Below are positions 9,136 to 17,895 of a stretch of DNA of 27,539 nucleotides, in pieces. The notes under the pieces are model-generated. The model had not been told where the DNA came from. It made no database searches and saw only the letters and a program-made list of their open reading frames with translations. Source of the DNA: Asparagopsis taxiformis (lineage: Eukaryota; Rhodophyta; Florideophyceae; Bonnemaisoniales; Bonnemaisoniaceae). The DNA lies in NCBI GenBank assembly GCA_030407315.1, contig JALQPE010000721.1, positions 1-27,539 on the forward strand. Reading direction: 5' to 3'. The translations under genes were made by a program, and so were the position numbers. The first letter of the stretch is position 1. Each line of letters opens with the position of its first letter.

Positions 9136-11480
9136 GAAGCTCGTTCGTCATCGTGACTCGTTCCCACCTCGAGTGGTGTAACGTCAGCGGAAGTCGTCAC
9201 GTAGACTCCGCTGCGGCCATTACGCTGGCCATTTCGTTCGTTCGCCCACGGGCGGAGATCACGTCGGTCATTACGAAAGTCTCCGCGGCGCCTGTCGAAG
9301 GGCCTTCCCCCGTCACGATTGGGGTTTCGGAGTATCGTAGGCGGCGTGCCGTACCTCCGCGGGGTCACGTTCCCTCGCTCATCAGGCCGTTCCTGGTGAC
9401 GCTTGGCCATTCGTTGGCGGAAGTACTCAGCCTGACGTGGGTTGCTCTTCACGTGGAAGAGGTAGTACTTGTACGCGAAAAAGATCCGTTGATCTGGCGT
9501 CAGACGCGGACACGTAAACGTCGAGTGGCCATCTTCGCGGCATGACCAACACGACAGCGTCCAGTAATCATTCGGGATTACGGAGTGCGCCAATTGCGTC
9601 TGCTCGCTCGTGAGCTTCGGCACGTCCTCGCATGGACGGTTCAATCGAGCTTCGAGCTCGTCCGGCTTTTCGTTTGCCGTTTTCGTATCGTTGGGCGGCG
9701 GCCCGTTCGTGAAGAGGATCGCCTCCAAATTCTCGGCAACGTGAACCGCAGCGAGCGACACGTCGTCGTCGTCCCTCGCGGGGATGTTCGGGTTACCATC
9801 GTGGTAACTGGGCTCGCTAGCCCGTTCGTTACGTAAGTACGCGGACTCATCGTAGTCCGCGAACTTCCTCGACTCGTGGTCGGAAATAGCCAACGTAGGC
9901 TTCACCGGAAACCGCACTTTCGGTTTCGCGGCTGACGCGACAGCTGCCGTACGTGCACGGAAGGTCGTTCCTTCGGCCGTCGCCAATCGTCTCACAACGG
10001 TGAGGTCGTTCCTCTCTCGTTCGGGGAGTGACCGGAGTCGTTCCGTCACGGCTGCCCGCGTCGAGGGCAGCAATCCACGTACGTAGTGGTGAACGAGGAG
10101 TCGATCCGTAAACACGTAGTTGCACGCCCGCGTGGCGGTGTCGAGTCTATCAGCGTACTGATTCTCGTCCTCGTTAGGACTCTGCGTGATCATCGTGACC
10201 TTTTCGTAGGCCTCCTGCAGCACGTCGTCTTGCAGGTATCGTTTGATCAACGCGTTGATTACGTGAGGCCACGAGAACCTCTTCGTCGGATCAGTCGTGA
10301 TCACGCCAGTCGTACACTGGGAATCGTAGAACCGTCGGGCGTCCCCGTCGAGGAAGAAGTGCAGCGCACGTACTGCCACTCCCTCGCACACTCCGAGTGT
10401 GCTGAACCCATCACGTATTTGGGCGAGGAATCCGAGTAACGTAATCGGATTCCGGCCGGAGAACGGCTTTAACGTAGGGAAAAGCCCCTCCAGCTCACGT
10501 TTGAGCTTATGTACGCTTTGACTCTCGTTCACGTAGAGATGTTCACGTACATCGTTAAGTCGGTACATGCGGTACGACACCACGTTCGCAAATGCGTCGA
10601 GCATTGTCGTGTGCTCTGCCAACGCGTGGCAAACGGGTCCGAGGGCGTTCCCTGGTAAGCGTACCGCGTCGGCACGTTCGTTTTCGTGGACTCGCGTGTC
10701 CGTCGTGCCGAACGTACCCAGCCACGGAATGTACGTCTCACGTGGCGGGGGAGCTCTCGTATCGAATTGCGCAGCTCGTGCTGCGTCCGCCGACCGCGCG
10801 TGGTCTGGCGTATCGTTAAAACGTAATTGCCTTCGTGGCGTCTCGTTGGGGTTGGCGATGGCTCGTTGCACTGTCGCCCCCCTTCCGTACGTTGTCGGGG
10901 TCGTCGGACCGGGTGTTGGTGGGTATCCTCCCGGAACGGCCGGGGAGGATTGCGAGTTATAGGCGCGCGAGCCTTCTTCGTAATTCGGATCGCTTCCGCT
11001 CGGCGGAGCGGAACGTCCGGCGACGATTTCGTTGAATACTACGACAAACGAGTCGAGTCTTCCCTCCACGGCGGAGAGGCGGTTTCGTAAATCTTCGTTT
11101 TCCCGTTCGAGGGTCGCTGAGCGTTCACGTAACGCACGAGCTTCGCGCTCCGAGACTCCGAGTCTCTGCCTTACGGCTTCGTCGACGGCCGCGTCGCTCG
11201 CCCTTTCGATGTGACCTCGAAGGTCTTCGTACACTACACGTAGTGCCGTGGGAGTCACGTTCCCTTCGTTGAGCTGACCGCGCGTTGCGGGGTCCATACT
11301 CACGGACTCAAACGGGCTTACCGTACGTGGTAGCTGGCCGATCGCCTCGATATCCGGCGGGATAGATCGATCAGTCGCGAAGATCGCTTCTGCTGACAAG
11401 GCCACGTCGGCTTCGGCGTCCGCTGACGTTGGCAACGGTTGCCTGGACGACGCGCTGGAATTCGACACAGCGTAATTCAT
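9075..11480 (-). CDS. gag: Gag polyprotein with CCHC zinc knuckle
   Basis: The first in-frame ATG is at 11480 (801 aa), about 106 nt after the 5' LTR; the frame is open upstream to 11564. An N-terminal low-complexity part is followed by a coiled coil (EREARALRERSATLEREN and following heptads), which could aid multimerisation. A Pro/Gly/Thr-rich linker comes next. Then there is a retrotransposon Gag domain, roughly the middle third, with FSGRNPITLLGFLAQIRDGF, ALHFFLDGDARRFYDSQ and NQYADRLDTATRACNYVF. A single zinc knuckle CWSCREDGHSTFTC (CX2CX4HX4C) sits at DNA 9507-9551, followed by an Arg/Asp/Gly-rich RNA-binding-like tail. The product would form the virus-like particle and package element RNA. 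It ends at TAG (9075-9077). It is longer than the 300-500 aa typical of simple Gypsy Gags. Confidence 0.92.
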   Translation of the reverse strand: MNYAVSNSSASSRQPLPTSADAEADVALSAEAIFATDRSIPPDIEAIGQLPRTVSPFESVSMDPATRGQLNEGNVTPTALRVVYEDLRGHIERASDAAVDEAVRQRLGVSEREARALRERSATLERENEDLRNRLSAVEGRLDSFVVVFNEIVAGRSAPPSGSDPNYEEGSRAYNSQSSPAVPGGYPPTPGPTTPTTYGRGATVQRAIANPNETPRRQLRFNDTPDHARSADAARAAQFDTRAPPPRETYIPWLGTFGTTDTRVHENERADAVRLPGNALGPVCHALAEHTTMLDAFANVVSYRMYRLNDVREHLYVNESQSVHKLKRELEGLFPTLKPFSGRNPITLLGFLAQIRDGFSTLGVCEGVAVRALHFFLDGDARRFYDSQCTTGVITTDPTKRFSWPHVINALIKRYLQDDVLQEAYEKVTMITQSPNEDENQYADRLDTATRACNYVFTDRLLVHHYVRGLLPSTRAAVTERLRSLPERERNDLTVVRRLATAEGTTFRARTAAVASAAKPKVRFPVKPTLAISDHESRKFADYDESAYLRNERASEPSYHDGNPNIPARDDDDVSLAAVHVAENLEAILFTNGPPPNDTKTANEKPDELEARLNRPCEDVPKLTSEQTQLAHSVIPNDYWTLSCWSCREDGHSTFTCPRLTPDQRIFFAYKYYLFHVKSNPRQAEYFRQRMAKRHQERPDERGNVTPRRYGTPPTILRNPNRDGGRPFDRRRGDFRNDRRDLRPWANERNGQRNGRSGVYVTTSADVTPLEVGTSHDDERASWAHDDDVSNGLAPENDQAM

Positions 11481-11570
11481 AGACCGTCGTCTGTAGCGTA
11501 GCACGTAGCTTTTCGTTAACGTAAAAGAGCTCAACCTCGTTGGTTGTCGTAATGCTCGTAGCAACTTCTA

Positions 11571-11583
11571 GGTCGAGAGACCA
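11571..11583 (-). other. Primer-binding site (tRNA 3' end complement)
   Basis: The + strand reads GGTCGAGAGACCA, ending in CCA like a tRNA 3' end. The - strand transcript therefore carries TGGTCTCTCGACC three bases after the 5' LTR. The tRNA species is not identified from 13 bases. Confidence 0.65.
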
Positions 11584-11586
11584 GTG

Positions 11587-12247
11587 TGGAACGATAGTTC
11601 GTTAGACGTAGTAGCTGGTACGAGCCAGTGGACACGCTGTCCTTACGAAACGAAACGAGCAGTCCACCCGCTGGTGTTTGACTGTATTGTTAGAACGGTA
11701 GAAGGTAGAGTGGTTAGCGAGTAGACACGAGCGTCACGACGCAACAATCCACGCGAGGATTACGTTAGCACACGAGGTGGTACGTCACCGGAGGCGCTCT
11801 CGACCAAGCCCGGAGGCACTACACGCAATCAGCCTTACGTGCGGCGATGGGTAGGGAGTACGCAGCTCGACGGAGACGAAGCCTCGTTAGGCCAAACGTA
11901 AACGTAAACGTAGAAGTCAGTCGTAGACTAGAGCCGTTGCTCGTCCGTTGAATTGTCCCCTTTCCCTCCCGGCACGATGCCAATACCTATATAGCCACGA
12001 TGGCATCGCTTTACAGTGTAAACACTGCTCGTAACGTCCCCGAATGGGAAAGGACCTTGTGGGTCACACGTAGGGACCCGTTGGTCCGTTGGCCGTCGCC
12101 AGTACGTTCGTTGCACACGTGTGCCGGTTGCGCGCGCGCATGCGCCAGCAATGTTCGTTCATTGCTGTCGCCGGTCGTATCCGGCGAAATTCGAATTCCG
12201 CGGAAAACGTAAATATTGGCAATTTCGGAACTGCCACGTATACTACA
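11587..12247 (-). repeat. Long terminal repeat (5' LTR of - strand element)
   Basis: This is the 661-bp partner of 1385-2039 and has the same TG...CA ends. The TATATA box is at 11988-11993. It supplies the promoter for gag-pol transcription on the - strand. Confidence 0.95.
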
Positions 12248-12252
12248 GGGTG
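12248..12252. repeat. Target-site duplication, right copy (GGGTG)
   Basis: An exact match to 1380-1384; it fixes both LTR boundaries to the base. Confidence 0.85.
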
Positions 12253-12866
12253 CTCCGGACGTCCAAAATGTCAACCTCGAGATGACGGCGTATTACACTT
12301 GTAGCCGTCGGTCGGCCGGGCTGAAACCGAACTCGGTTGGTACCATTGGGCAGGAATGGATTGCTGGTTTGTTGGAAATCTTCGGGTACGTGAAGGAGGT
12401 GGCCGAGTACTGGAACGTGTCGGATGTGATGAGGATGCTGGATGGCTCAATTCCCAGCGTGGGTGACCCGAGCAAGAGCTTCGACATTCGCTCGCGCGTT
12501 GTCGAAGTTCTTGCTCAGATGGTCCCCAAGAAGGGGTGTTGGGCAGACTTCCGTCCCAAGGAAGCCCCCCCCCCGATGGTTACAAGTCGGAGAACATTTT
12601 TCCCCGTAAGAAGTCTGTCTTCGGGAAGGACGCCAGGAAAATGCTCCTGCGCGTCACTGGGTACCGCGACATGATTATGCGGAAACGCTTTCACGCGATG
12701 TACCCAGACATCCCACATGCTGCGCTCCCAGCCACATGTGGTGATGATGCCCCCATCCCTTCCTCTTCCAATTCCTTGCCCATCCCTTCATCCTCCATTC
12801 CTTTGCCCCCACTACCTCAACTGGAATCTTCCAGCGATTCCGAGGTTGCCCCTGTTCCTGTCTCTA
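12248..12866 (+). pseudogene. ParB-like gene, 3' part, truncated by CACTA-like element
   Basis: This continues the gene of 167-1384 after removal of the retrotransposon. The open frame starts APDVQNVNLEMTAYYTCSRR and continues with GLKPNSVGTIGQEW, LLEIFGYVKEVAEYWNVSDV and MRMLDGSIPSVGDPSKSF. It passes a C-run (12568-12576) where the frame shifts, then reads SENIFPRKKSVFGKDARK, MIMRKRFHAMYPDIPHA and a Ser/Pro-rich tail. The visible stop (TGA 12884-12886) lies inside the terminal inverted repeat of the next element, so the last six or so codons are transposon sequence and the true C-terminus is lost or moved beyond 27535. I recognise no domain in this half; helix-rich stretches predominate. The linkage to the left half rests on the 5-bp target-site duplication and matching strand. 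Confidence 0.55.
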
Positions 12867-12879
12867 CACTACGGTGTTG
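12867..12879 (+). repeat. Left terminal inverted repeat (CACTACGGTGTTG)
   Basis: An exact reverse complement of 27523-27535. It interrupts the coding tail of the ParB-like gene. Confidence 0.7.
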
Positions 12880-12889
12880 GGAATGAAAA

Positions 12890-13240
12890 AAGACAGTAAA
12901 TTTACTGTCTGAGACAGTAAAAATTACTGTCTGGCCAAGACAGTGCGCGGAGACAGTAAAATTTACTGTCTGGAAATTTCAGAATACTGCTGCAGCAATA
13001 AACTGGCACGAAATCTGGGCAGTACCAAAAACAGTAAAATTTACTGTCCAGAACAGTAAATTTTACTGTCCGGAAGTGTTGCCGCCAGACAGTATGTGCA
13101 GACAGTACATTTTACTGTCTGAGGCAATGCATTGTATTGTATTACTGCACTGTCTGGGTAAATCTGTAGACAGTAGTGTAGATAGCAAATTGTATTGTCT
13201 CCGGGTAGTACCGTGCATTGGTTCACAACACTGTCTGGTG
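12890..13240. repeat. Left subterminal repeat cluster (GACAGT...ACTGTC)
   Basis: Many copies of ACAGTAAA/TTTACTGT occur as near-perfect palindromes, for example GACAGTAAATTTACTGTC at 12892-12909, with variants at 12914-12931, 12953-12970, 13031-13048 and 13053-13070. Copies grow more divergent inward (CTGTCTGG, GACAGTAG). By analogy with maize Spm these would be binding sites for the element's TnpA-like protein; that role is inferred. Confidence 0.7.
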
Positions 13241-13660
13241 GAGTGGACTTGAGAGGAAATAAGGATCATAGTGTTAGTATGGAGGTAAATATTGGAATGG
13301 TGTGTGGTATAAGACTATAGTAATTGTGATGAAGCTCTACAGATAGTTGGATGTAGGGAAGCTAGATGCTGAATAGAACGTTGTAGACAGAAAGATTGGG
13401 AGAATTAAACATATCTGGTGTGAGGGACGTTGGAGAGTATCATGGAAACGTGAGTGGGAATGGTGCGAGTGGGATTAGTGGAGTGATGGGAAATGAACTT
13501 GGGGAGAAATCGTTCATTTTTGTGACAGCATATTCACTGGCACCATGCCTGCAGCAGACATCACACTGGCAATGTTTTGTATCTGGTTTCACACTACGCC
13601 GCCCCTAATTTTGATGTGCACGTTGTTGGAAGCATTGCAAAATTTCCACCAGACCATCGA
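13241..13660. other. Gene-free AT-rich stretch
   Basis: No convincing ORF, tRNA or repeat. One item of note is TTCACACTACGCCGCC at about 13589, a second CACTA word without a matching partner. Confidence 0.4.
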
Positions 13661-13666
13661 CGGTCT

Positions 13667-13718
13667 CCGCAGCGATCGCTGCGGATATCCGTAGAGACGT
13701 ACCATATGGTACGTCTCT
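13667..13718. repeat. Two adjacent perfect palindromes (18 bp and 26 bp)
   Basis: CCGCAGCGATCGCTGCGG spans 13667-13684. The second, 13693-13718, has the arm AGAGACGTACCAT followed directly by its reverse complement. Both have no spacer. Confidence 0.9.
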
Positions 13719-13934
13719 TTTGAAACAGCGAGCGGATCCAATTCTATTACGCAAGGCCTTGGTGTTCGTCTCTGCAAATTTGGATTTTGCATGCAGCTGT
13801 TCACACACTCCATTTTCCATATATGAACGTTATAACGTCCGTTAAATAGTGCGCTTCAGCAACGACAAAAGCATGGCAGAGCATTCCGCAACAATTCAAC
13901 CACATACTGAGCTATGTTAACATATTGCAAGCGC

Positions 13935-14147
13935 TCAGTATGAATTGCATTGATCATCTTTTTTCAACAACATATCCTTGCACTTCGTGCAGCATAACTT
14001 TCTTCCCACGTGCATAGCGCGGCAGTCATTCTCCATATTTACGCAAATCTCTGCGTGCACCGGTACTTGCCGCTGATCCAGACGCTGCATTTGCGCAACC
14101 TCTTCCGAATGCACACATTTTTGCTGTGCACGTGGAATCCAACACAT
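13935..14147 (-). CDS. Small Cys-rich ORF, unrecognised
   Basis: A 70-codon ORF from ATG at 14147, with a stop directly upstream. Its latter half is Cys-rich (AEICVNMENDCR, KLCCTKCKDML), which could be a small metal-binding fold. It overlaps a + strand open stretch (14018-14578) on the opposite strand, and at most one of the two is likely to be real. I do not recognise a family and there is no supporting context. Confidence 0.15.
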   Translation of the reverse strand: MCWIPRAQQKCVHSEEVAQMQRLDQRQVPVHAEICVNMENDCRAMHVGRKLCCTKCKDMLLKKDDQCNSY

Positions 14148-14578
14148 CTACAAGAGTTTCATCTCGACAGCTCGCGATGTTAATATGCGCGGCATTCACC
14201 GAGCAAGCGATTCATGTTGAATCTGTTTGCACGCTCAATCACACCTGTGTCATGCAAAGCAAGACAGGCCTTGTGTCAGATTATGGACTCTTCTACATCC
14301 ATGCCGGCATGAAACGGCCGTTACTGGAATGATTTATCGCCGAGGAGGAAAACGTGCAGGCGATGTACATGCTTGTATTGTTAAATACTAGAAATTTTCC
14401 ATTCCATCCCGACGAGCAACACGCTGTTGAACTGCTCTACCGCTGCATCGCATTTATCTTGCTGAAATCTTCTGCACTAGAATGCATGAAATCCGGGTTG
14501 ACGAGATGCGAGCCGCTGAGCATTGATCACCCAATCTGCCCGCAATACTTTGAAATTGTTAGGACAGCCTTTAGGTGA
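14018..14578 (+). pseudogene. Coding remnant with one in-frame stop, unrecognised
   Basis: One frame stays open for 187 codons except for a single TGA at 14330-14332, far fewer stops than chance. Readable segments are SSRQLAMLICAAFTEQAIHV, VSDYGLFYIHAGMKRPLLE and, after the stop, FHPDEQHAVELLYRCIAFIL and LSIDHPICPQYFEIVRTAFR. No family is recognised; the composition looks protein-like. It lies between the subterminal repeats and the NLR, on the NLR's strand. It could be a relic of an element-encoded protein or a captured gene. Confidence 0.3.
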
Positions 14579-14642
14579 TCATGCATCTGAGGGACCGCAA
14601 TTAAACAATCCACGTTGTAAATTAATATAATATTTGAATTGA

Positions 14643-15209
14643 TCCATAAATTTCCATCCGTCTGTCTATCCATCAGTTCTATCCATCCATCATTCGAATC
14701 CACAACTTGCATTCTCTATCGCGTATTCTCTCTGCACATCTGCCCAACCATACGACGTCGCAACAGCTGATCTAACCTCTCCGACTCCAATCCTCTCTGT
14801 CTCCAGTACATCTTCACGTCAGCAACCTCCTCAGTCTACCTACTCCAACCGCTCGCTGCCTCACACTCCCGCTGAAGCTCCAGCCGAAGCTCTCGTCGCA
14901 TCCTTTACACCACCTGCTCTGTTTGAACCACTGACGTCCTCTCTGCCTTCACATCTGTCTCCGCTCCAATCATCTCCTCTACATAATCCCTCTGTTTCTC
15001 CCGTTGATATCGATACGAACCCTGCATCTGACACCATCTCTCTCACCACTATGGACACCCATACTACCCTATCCAGCCAATCGCCCTCTACTGCATCCAT
15101 GCCTCCGTCCTCCGTTCATCACCATCTTCACCACCCACACCCCTCTTCCGTTTCGTCTCACCCCTACGCAGCCCCATCCCCCAACCATCCGCCTTCTACG
15201 TACCTCTGA
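14643..15209 (+). pseudogene. Ser/Pro/Thr-rich N-terminal region of NLR gene (separate frame)
   Basis: An open frame of about 188 codons lies upstream of the NB-ARC ORF, rich in Ser, Pro, Thr and His (HTPAEAPAEALVASFTPPAL, SVHHHLHHPHPSSVSSHPY). The only early in-frame ATG is at 15051. It ends at TGA 15207. The NB-ARC frame opens at 15242, after a TGA at 15239, and reads TPESKAKTAVLSEDPNQNTI just ahead of the P-loop. A short stretch, VPLNLPQVVLDF at about 15199-15234, is in the NB-ARC frame, so this is probably the disordered N-terminal part of the same protein, separated by indels. It could instead be a separate low-complexity ORF. Confidence 0.4.
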
Positions 15210-15241
15210 ATCTTCCCCAAGTCGTCCTCGACTTTTCCTGA

Positions 15242-16267
15242 AACTCGCGCACCCCAGAAAGCAAAGCCAAGACAGCCGTCCTATCCGAAGACCCAAATCA
15301 AAACACCATAGCTGTTGTTGGCATGGGTGGCGCAGGAAAAACAACCATCCTGCGCGCCCTCGGCAGACATGAACACGTCTGGGCCAAGTTCAGCGACGGC
15401 GTGTGGTTCATACAACTCGGTCATGACGCCACTGTGCACACGCTTCTGAACGAGATGGAAGATGTTGTCACCGAAGCACTCCCAGATTTCCTTCCCAGCT
15501 TCACCCGACTCGCAGCCAAGTCTAGTAAGCACCTCAGATTGATGAACATGCTGACGGACCATCTCGCCTCCAAGCATTTCCTCCTTATCTTTGACGACGT
15601 CTGGGACCTCGACACCAATGTGTACACATTGGTGGAAGAGGTATGTACAGGTGTACAAAAGATGGAGGGAACGTGTTGTAAGGTGTTATCGTCGACGAGA
15701 AATGAGGCGATTGGGCGTGTACATGATCTGTCGATTGGAGTAAGTACTGAAGACCGGCGCGGGGATAGAAGTGTCGATATTGTATTCTGCTACTGTGGGA
15801 TCGACAAAGAGGGGATAGGAAGATTTACGGCTGAAAATCGGGATGCACTAGAGAGAATAATCGAGATTTGTGATGGACTACCGCTGGCACTGAGTGTTGC
15901 TGGGTCTGCAATGCAAGATGTGCTAGGGAGAGGGATGGGTGGGTGTGTGGGAAATGGAATAGAGGAATACTGGAAGAGTCTGGAGGCGAAGTCTGGACAG
16001 CTTGGAGATGCAGAAAGTGGGATTAGGCATGGTGGACTGAAGGTGGCGGTGGAGACGAGTTTATGGTCACTTGAGAAGAAATGGATGCGGGAGAGCGTGA
16101 CAGTGGGAGAAATGTTTCGTTCGTTTTGCATTGTAGAAAAGCATAAGATTCTTCCATCGTGTGCGATTGAGAAGATTTGGGGAGTAGGTGAGGGGCTGTG
16201 GGCAATGAGGATGTTTTTACTGCACAGTCTTGTATCACTTGTAGAAGATGAGGGTGGAAGGGGCTAG
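15242..16267 (+). CDS. NB-ARC (NLR/Apaf-1-like) ATPase domain
   Basis: The frame is open from 15242; the first ATG (15323) lies inside the P-loop, so the real start is upstream. The nucleotide-binding signature is clear. There is a Walker A GMGGAGKTT preceded by NTIAVV, a Walker B/kinase-2 HFLLIFDDVWD, a sensor-like KVLSSTRNEAIG and a GLPLALSVAGSAM (GxP) motif. The domain is followed by helical and winged-helix parts (EEYWKSLEAKSGQLG, VAVETSLWSLEK, FRSFCIVEKHKILPS). STAND ATPases of this type act as nucleotide-dependent switches that oligomerise after ligand sensing, in immunity or cell death; that role is inferred from the family. The ORF ends at TAG 16265-16267, where a G-run shifts the frame; LHDMVQ follows in the next frame. 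Confidence 0.85.
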   Translation, partial: NSRTPESKAKTAVLSEDPNQNTIAVVGMGGAGKTTILRALGRHEHVWAKFSDGVWFIQLGHDATVHTLLNEMEDVVTEALPDFLPSFTRLAAKSSKHLRLMNMLTDHLASKHFLLIFDDVWDLDTNVYTLVEEVCTGVQKMEGTCCKVLSSTRNEAIGRVHDLSIGVSTEDRRGDRSVDIVFCYCGIDKEGIGRFTAENRDALERIIEICDGLPLALSVAGSAMQDVLGRGMGGCVGNGIEEYWKSLEAKSGQLGDAESGIRHGGLKVAVETSLWSLEKKWMRESVTVGEMFRSFCIVEKHKILPSCAIEKIWGVGEGLWAMRMFLLHSLVSLVEDEGGRG

Positions 16268-16788
16268 GAGTACGACTGCACGATATGGTGCAAAAAATGT
16301 GTGTGAAAAAGGCGGACGAGAAGGAAGGTGTACGGTTCTGGCACAAGAGACTAGTTGATGGATACGGAGCGTGGGTTGTGGGGAATGGAAGCAGTAGAGA
16401 TGGTGGGAATAATGGGATGACAATGGGAAGTGAATGTAGACATGTTGAATGGTGGAAGATAGACAGCGGTGACGAGTACATAGTTGAAAATATAGTGCGG
16501 CATCTACTCGGTGCTGGACTAGTAATTGAGACACTGGAACTGCTCACCGACTATTGATGGGTAGAGCGAATGAATGACGGCAAGAACCAAGCTCCGTTTC
16601 AAAAGGTGATGAGCGAACTGCAGTTATTGAAGATGTATTTAATGGAGAATGAGAAGATTGAAACAGCGAGAAATGTAACAAGCGACATAGAAGTTTTAAT
16701 CAACGTAATGGGGCTCTGCATGCACCGTATTGCGTGCAAAATCGGGAGGACTGTACATTCCAGTTGTATGGAAGATTGCGAGATGTGA
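16260..16788 (+). pseudogene. NLR continuation: post-NB-ARC helical region, with in-frame TGA
   Basis: This continues the NB-ARC protein one frame over: VRLHDMVQKMCVKK, FWHKRLVDGYGAWV, DEYIVENIVRHLLGAGL and LELLTDY. Then comes a TGA at 16555-16557, and the same frame goes on with WVERMNDGKNQAPFQKVMSE and LQLLKMYLMENEKIETA. The pattern (LHD ... FWHKRL ... Y/F-x-x-x-x-x-x-HL-x-x-AG ... LL-x-D-x-x-W) is the usual hinge between the NB-ARC winged helix and the C-terminal repeats of Apaf-1-like proteins with WD40 or TPR tails. The single TGA could be decay or a sequence error. Confidence 0.6.
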
Positions 16789-17249
16789 GAAGCGAGAGCG
16801 GAATCGTAAAGCGGCTGGTGTGTAGTATCGACCGGATTGCTGCTAGGAAGTGGACCATGAAGGAGTTGATGTGTTTCCTGGAGCGATTCTGTGAGAATGG
16901 GGAGCGTGGAATGCTTATCATTCCTTTGTTCTATTGGCTGAAGCTGGATGAGTGCAAGGATGAACATTCGCTGTTCAGCATGGTTGATGAAAATGGACAC
17001 AGCGTGTTCATCACGGAGGGCTTTCTGCAGCGAATGGTGCAGGAGAAAGAGTATCAAATCGGAGATGTGGTCAAGGCGCTGCAGTCGATGAGGAGCCTGA
17101 CTGGGATCGAGAATAGTGAGGGAGTGACGAATGGGAAACCTGTAGAGGACAAGGAGAAACAGAATGTGTTTGTGAAGAGGATAGCGAAGGCGATTGTAGA
17201 GGGGAAGGAGAGGCTGGAAAGTGGAGGTGCGGCTGGTCCTAGTGGCTAA
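16734..17249 (+). pseudogene. NLR C-terminal module (171-codon ORF)
   Basis: This is the third frame of the same gene. It opens QNREDCTFQLYGRLRDVRSE, matching the QL-x-GRL segment that follows NB-ARC in Apaf-1-like proteins. It then carries a module TMKELMCFLERFCENGE, MLIIPLFYWLKLDECKDEHS, LFSMVDENGHSVFITEGFLQ. The tail is Lys/Glu-rich (EDKEKQNVFVKRIAKAIVEG) and ends GGAAGPSG at TAA 17247. The module recurs at 18407-18703, so it is a genuine repeating unit. No named repeat family is certain; it may be the ligand-sensing tail. Confidence 0.5.
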
Positions 17250-17580
17250 TGCCTTGGAGGGTTGCACTAAATCGAATTGAATTTTTAGTTTTGTTCAGTT
17301 ACGCTGGTAAAGAAGTTCAATACGTTCTCGTGTCTCTTGTTCAGGACGACTTAACTGTCTGTGTCATGATGTGGTCGAAGAGGGTGAGCATCGAGGCGGG
17401 AGTATGCGACGATATTATCAGATGGCGATGAAGTGCGGGCACGATTGATATTCTGTGACTACGAGTTTTGCGCAACGGGAGGAGGACAGTGCTACAGATC
17501 GTATGCGTAGGGGTAATGGATCATTGCGTTGCGTCGAATAATACGCGGAGCGAACCGACAGATCCGGCCCATGGACTGGT
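17250..17580 (+). other. Intervening stretch, no clear gene
   Basis: Short ORFs only. One frame across about 17460-17600 reads VLRNGRRTVLQIVCVGVMDH and onward to HGLVWRLSSHSF before a stop, and could be decayed coding sequence that joins the NLR to the next ORF. Confidence 0.3.
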
Positions 17581-17895
17581 GTGGCGGTTGTCGTCTCATT
17601 CATTCAAATGATGGGATGTGCAGTGGACGACTCGTGGGACAACACACTTCGGATGGATTGCGATAGTATGGAAGACGCTCTTGTCGCGGCGCTATGCGAT
17701 TTGCAGACACTACTCGCAGGATGGGTCGGTCGACTACGGATGATCCGGCTGGCGGGGACAGCTTTTTCTCTATCGGGGCTGGTGCGTAGCGGTAACTTCG
17801 AAGAAAACGCGGCGATCGAGGGCGGGGAGAGACGCGCTTACTTGATCAACGACCCGTTTGCAGATGGACTATCGGCACAAGCTGCTGTTAGTTGA
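17581..17895 (+). pseudogene. Possible WD40-like remnant
   Basis: A 104-codon ORF. The opening AVVVSFIQMMGCAVDDSWDN followed by TLRMDCDSM resembles one WD40 blade (VxxVxFSPDGxxVxSGSxDxTxRxWD) with the terminal WD degraded to MD. The rest (LLAGWVGRLRMIRLAGTAFS, GERRAYLINDPFADG) gives no second clear blade. An NB-ARC followed by WD40 repeats is the Apaf-1 arrangement, so this may be the decayed C-terminus of the upstream NLR. One weak blade is thin evidence. Confidence 0.3.

Larger units (their letters stand above)
1385..12247 (-). mobile_element. Full-length Ty3/Gypsy chromovirus LTR retrotransposon
   Basis: The element is bounded by 655-bp and 661-bp LTRs (TGGAAC...ACTACA on the + strand) and a 5-bp GGGTG duplication, and is transcribed on the - strand. 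In transcription order it has: 5' LTR (11587-12247), PBS (11571-11583), gag (11480-9075), pol with protease, RT, RNase H and integrase (8746 to about 5012), chromodomain (about 4716-4582), a 2.5-kb tail, PPT (2040-2057) and 3' LTR (1385-2039). The PR-RT-RH-IN order and chromodomain place it in Ty3/Gypsy chromoviruses. At 10.9 kb it is long for the group, because of an 801-aa Gag and the tail. It lies inside the ParB-like gene. Pol is split by two single-base losses, so this copy as assembled would not make a whole integrase. Confidence 0.95.

Noticed and set aside
13591..13605. A second CACTA terminus (CACTACGCCGCC)
   Set aside because: No inverted partner was found within the window and there are no subterminal motifs beside it.
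16235..16547. - strand ORFs over the NLR gene
   Set aside because: Shadows of the NLR coding strand, rich in Ser/Pro/His with no motifs.
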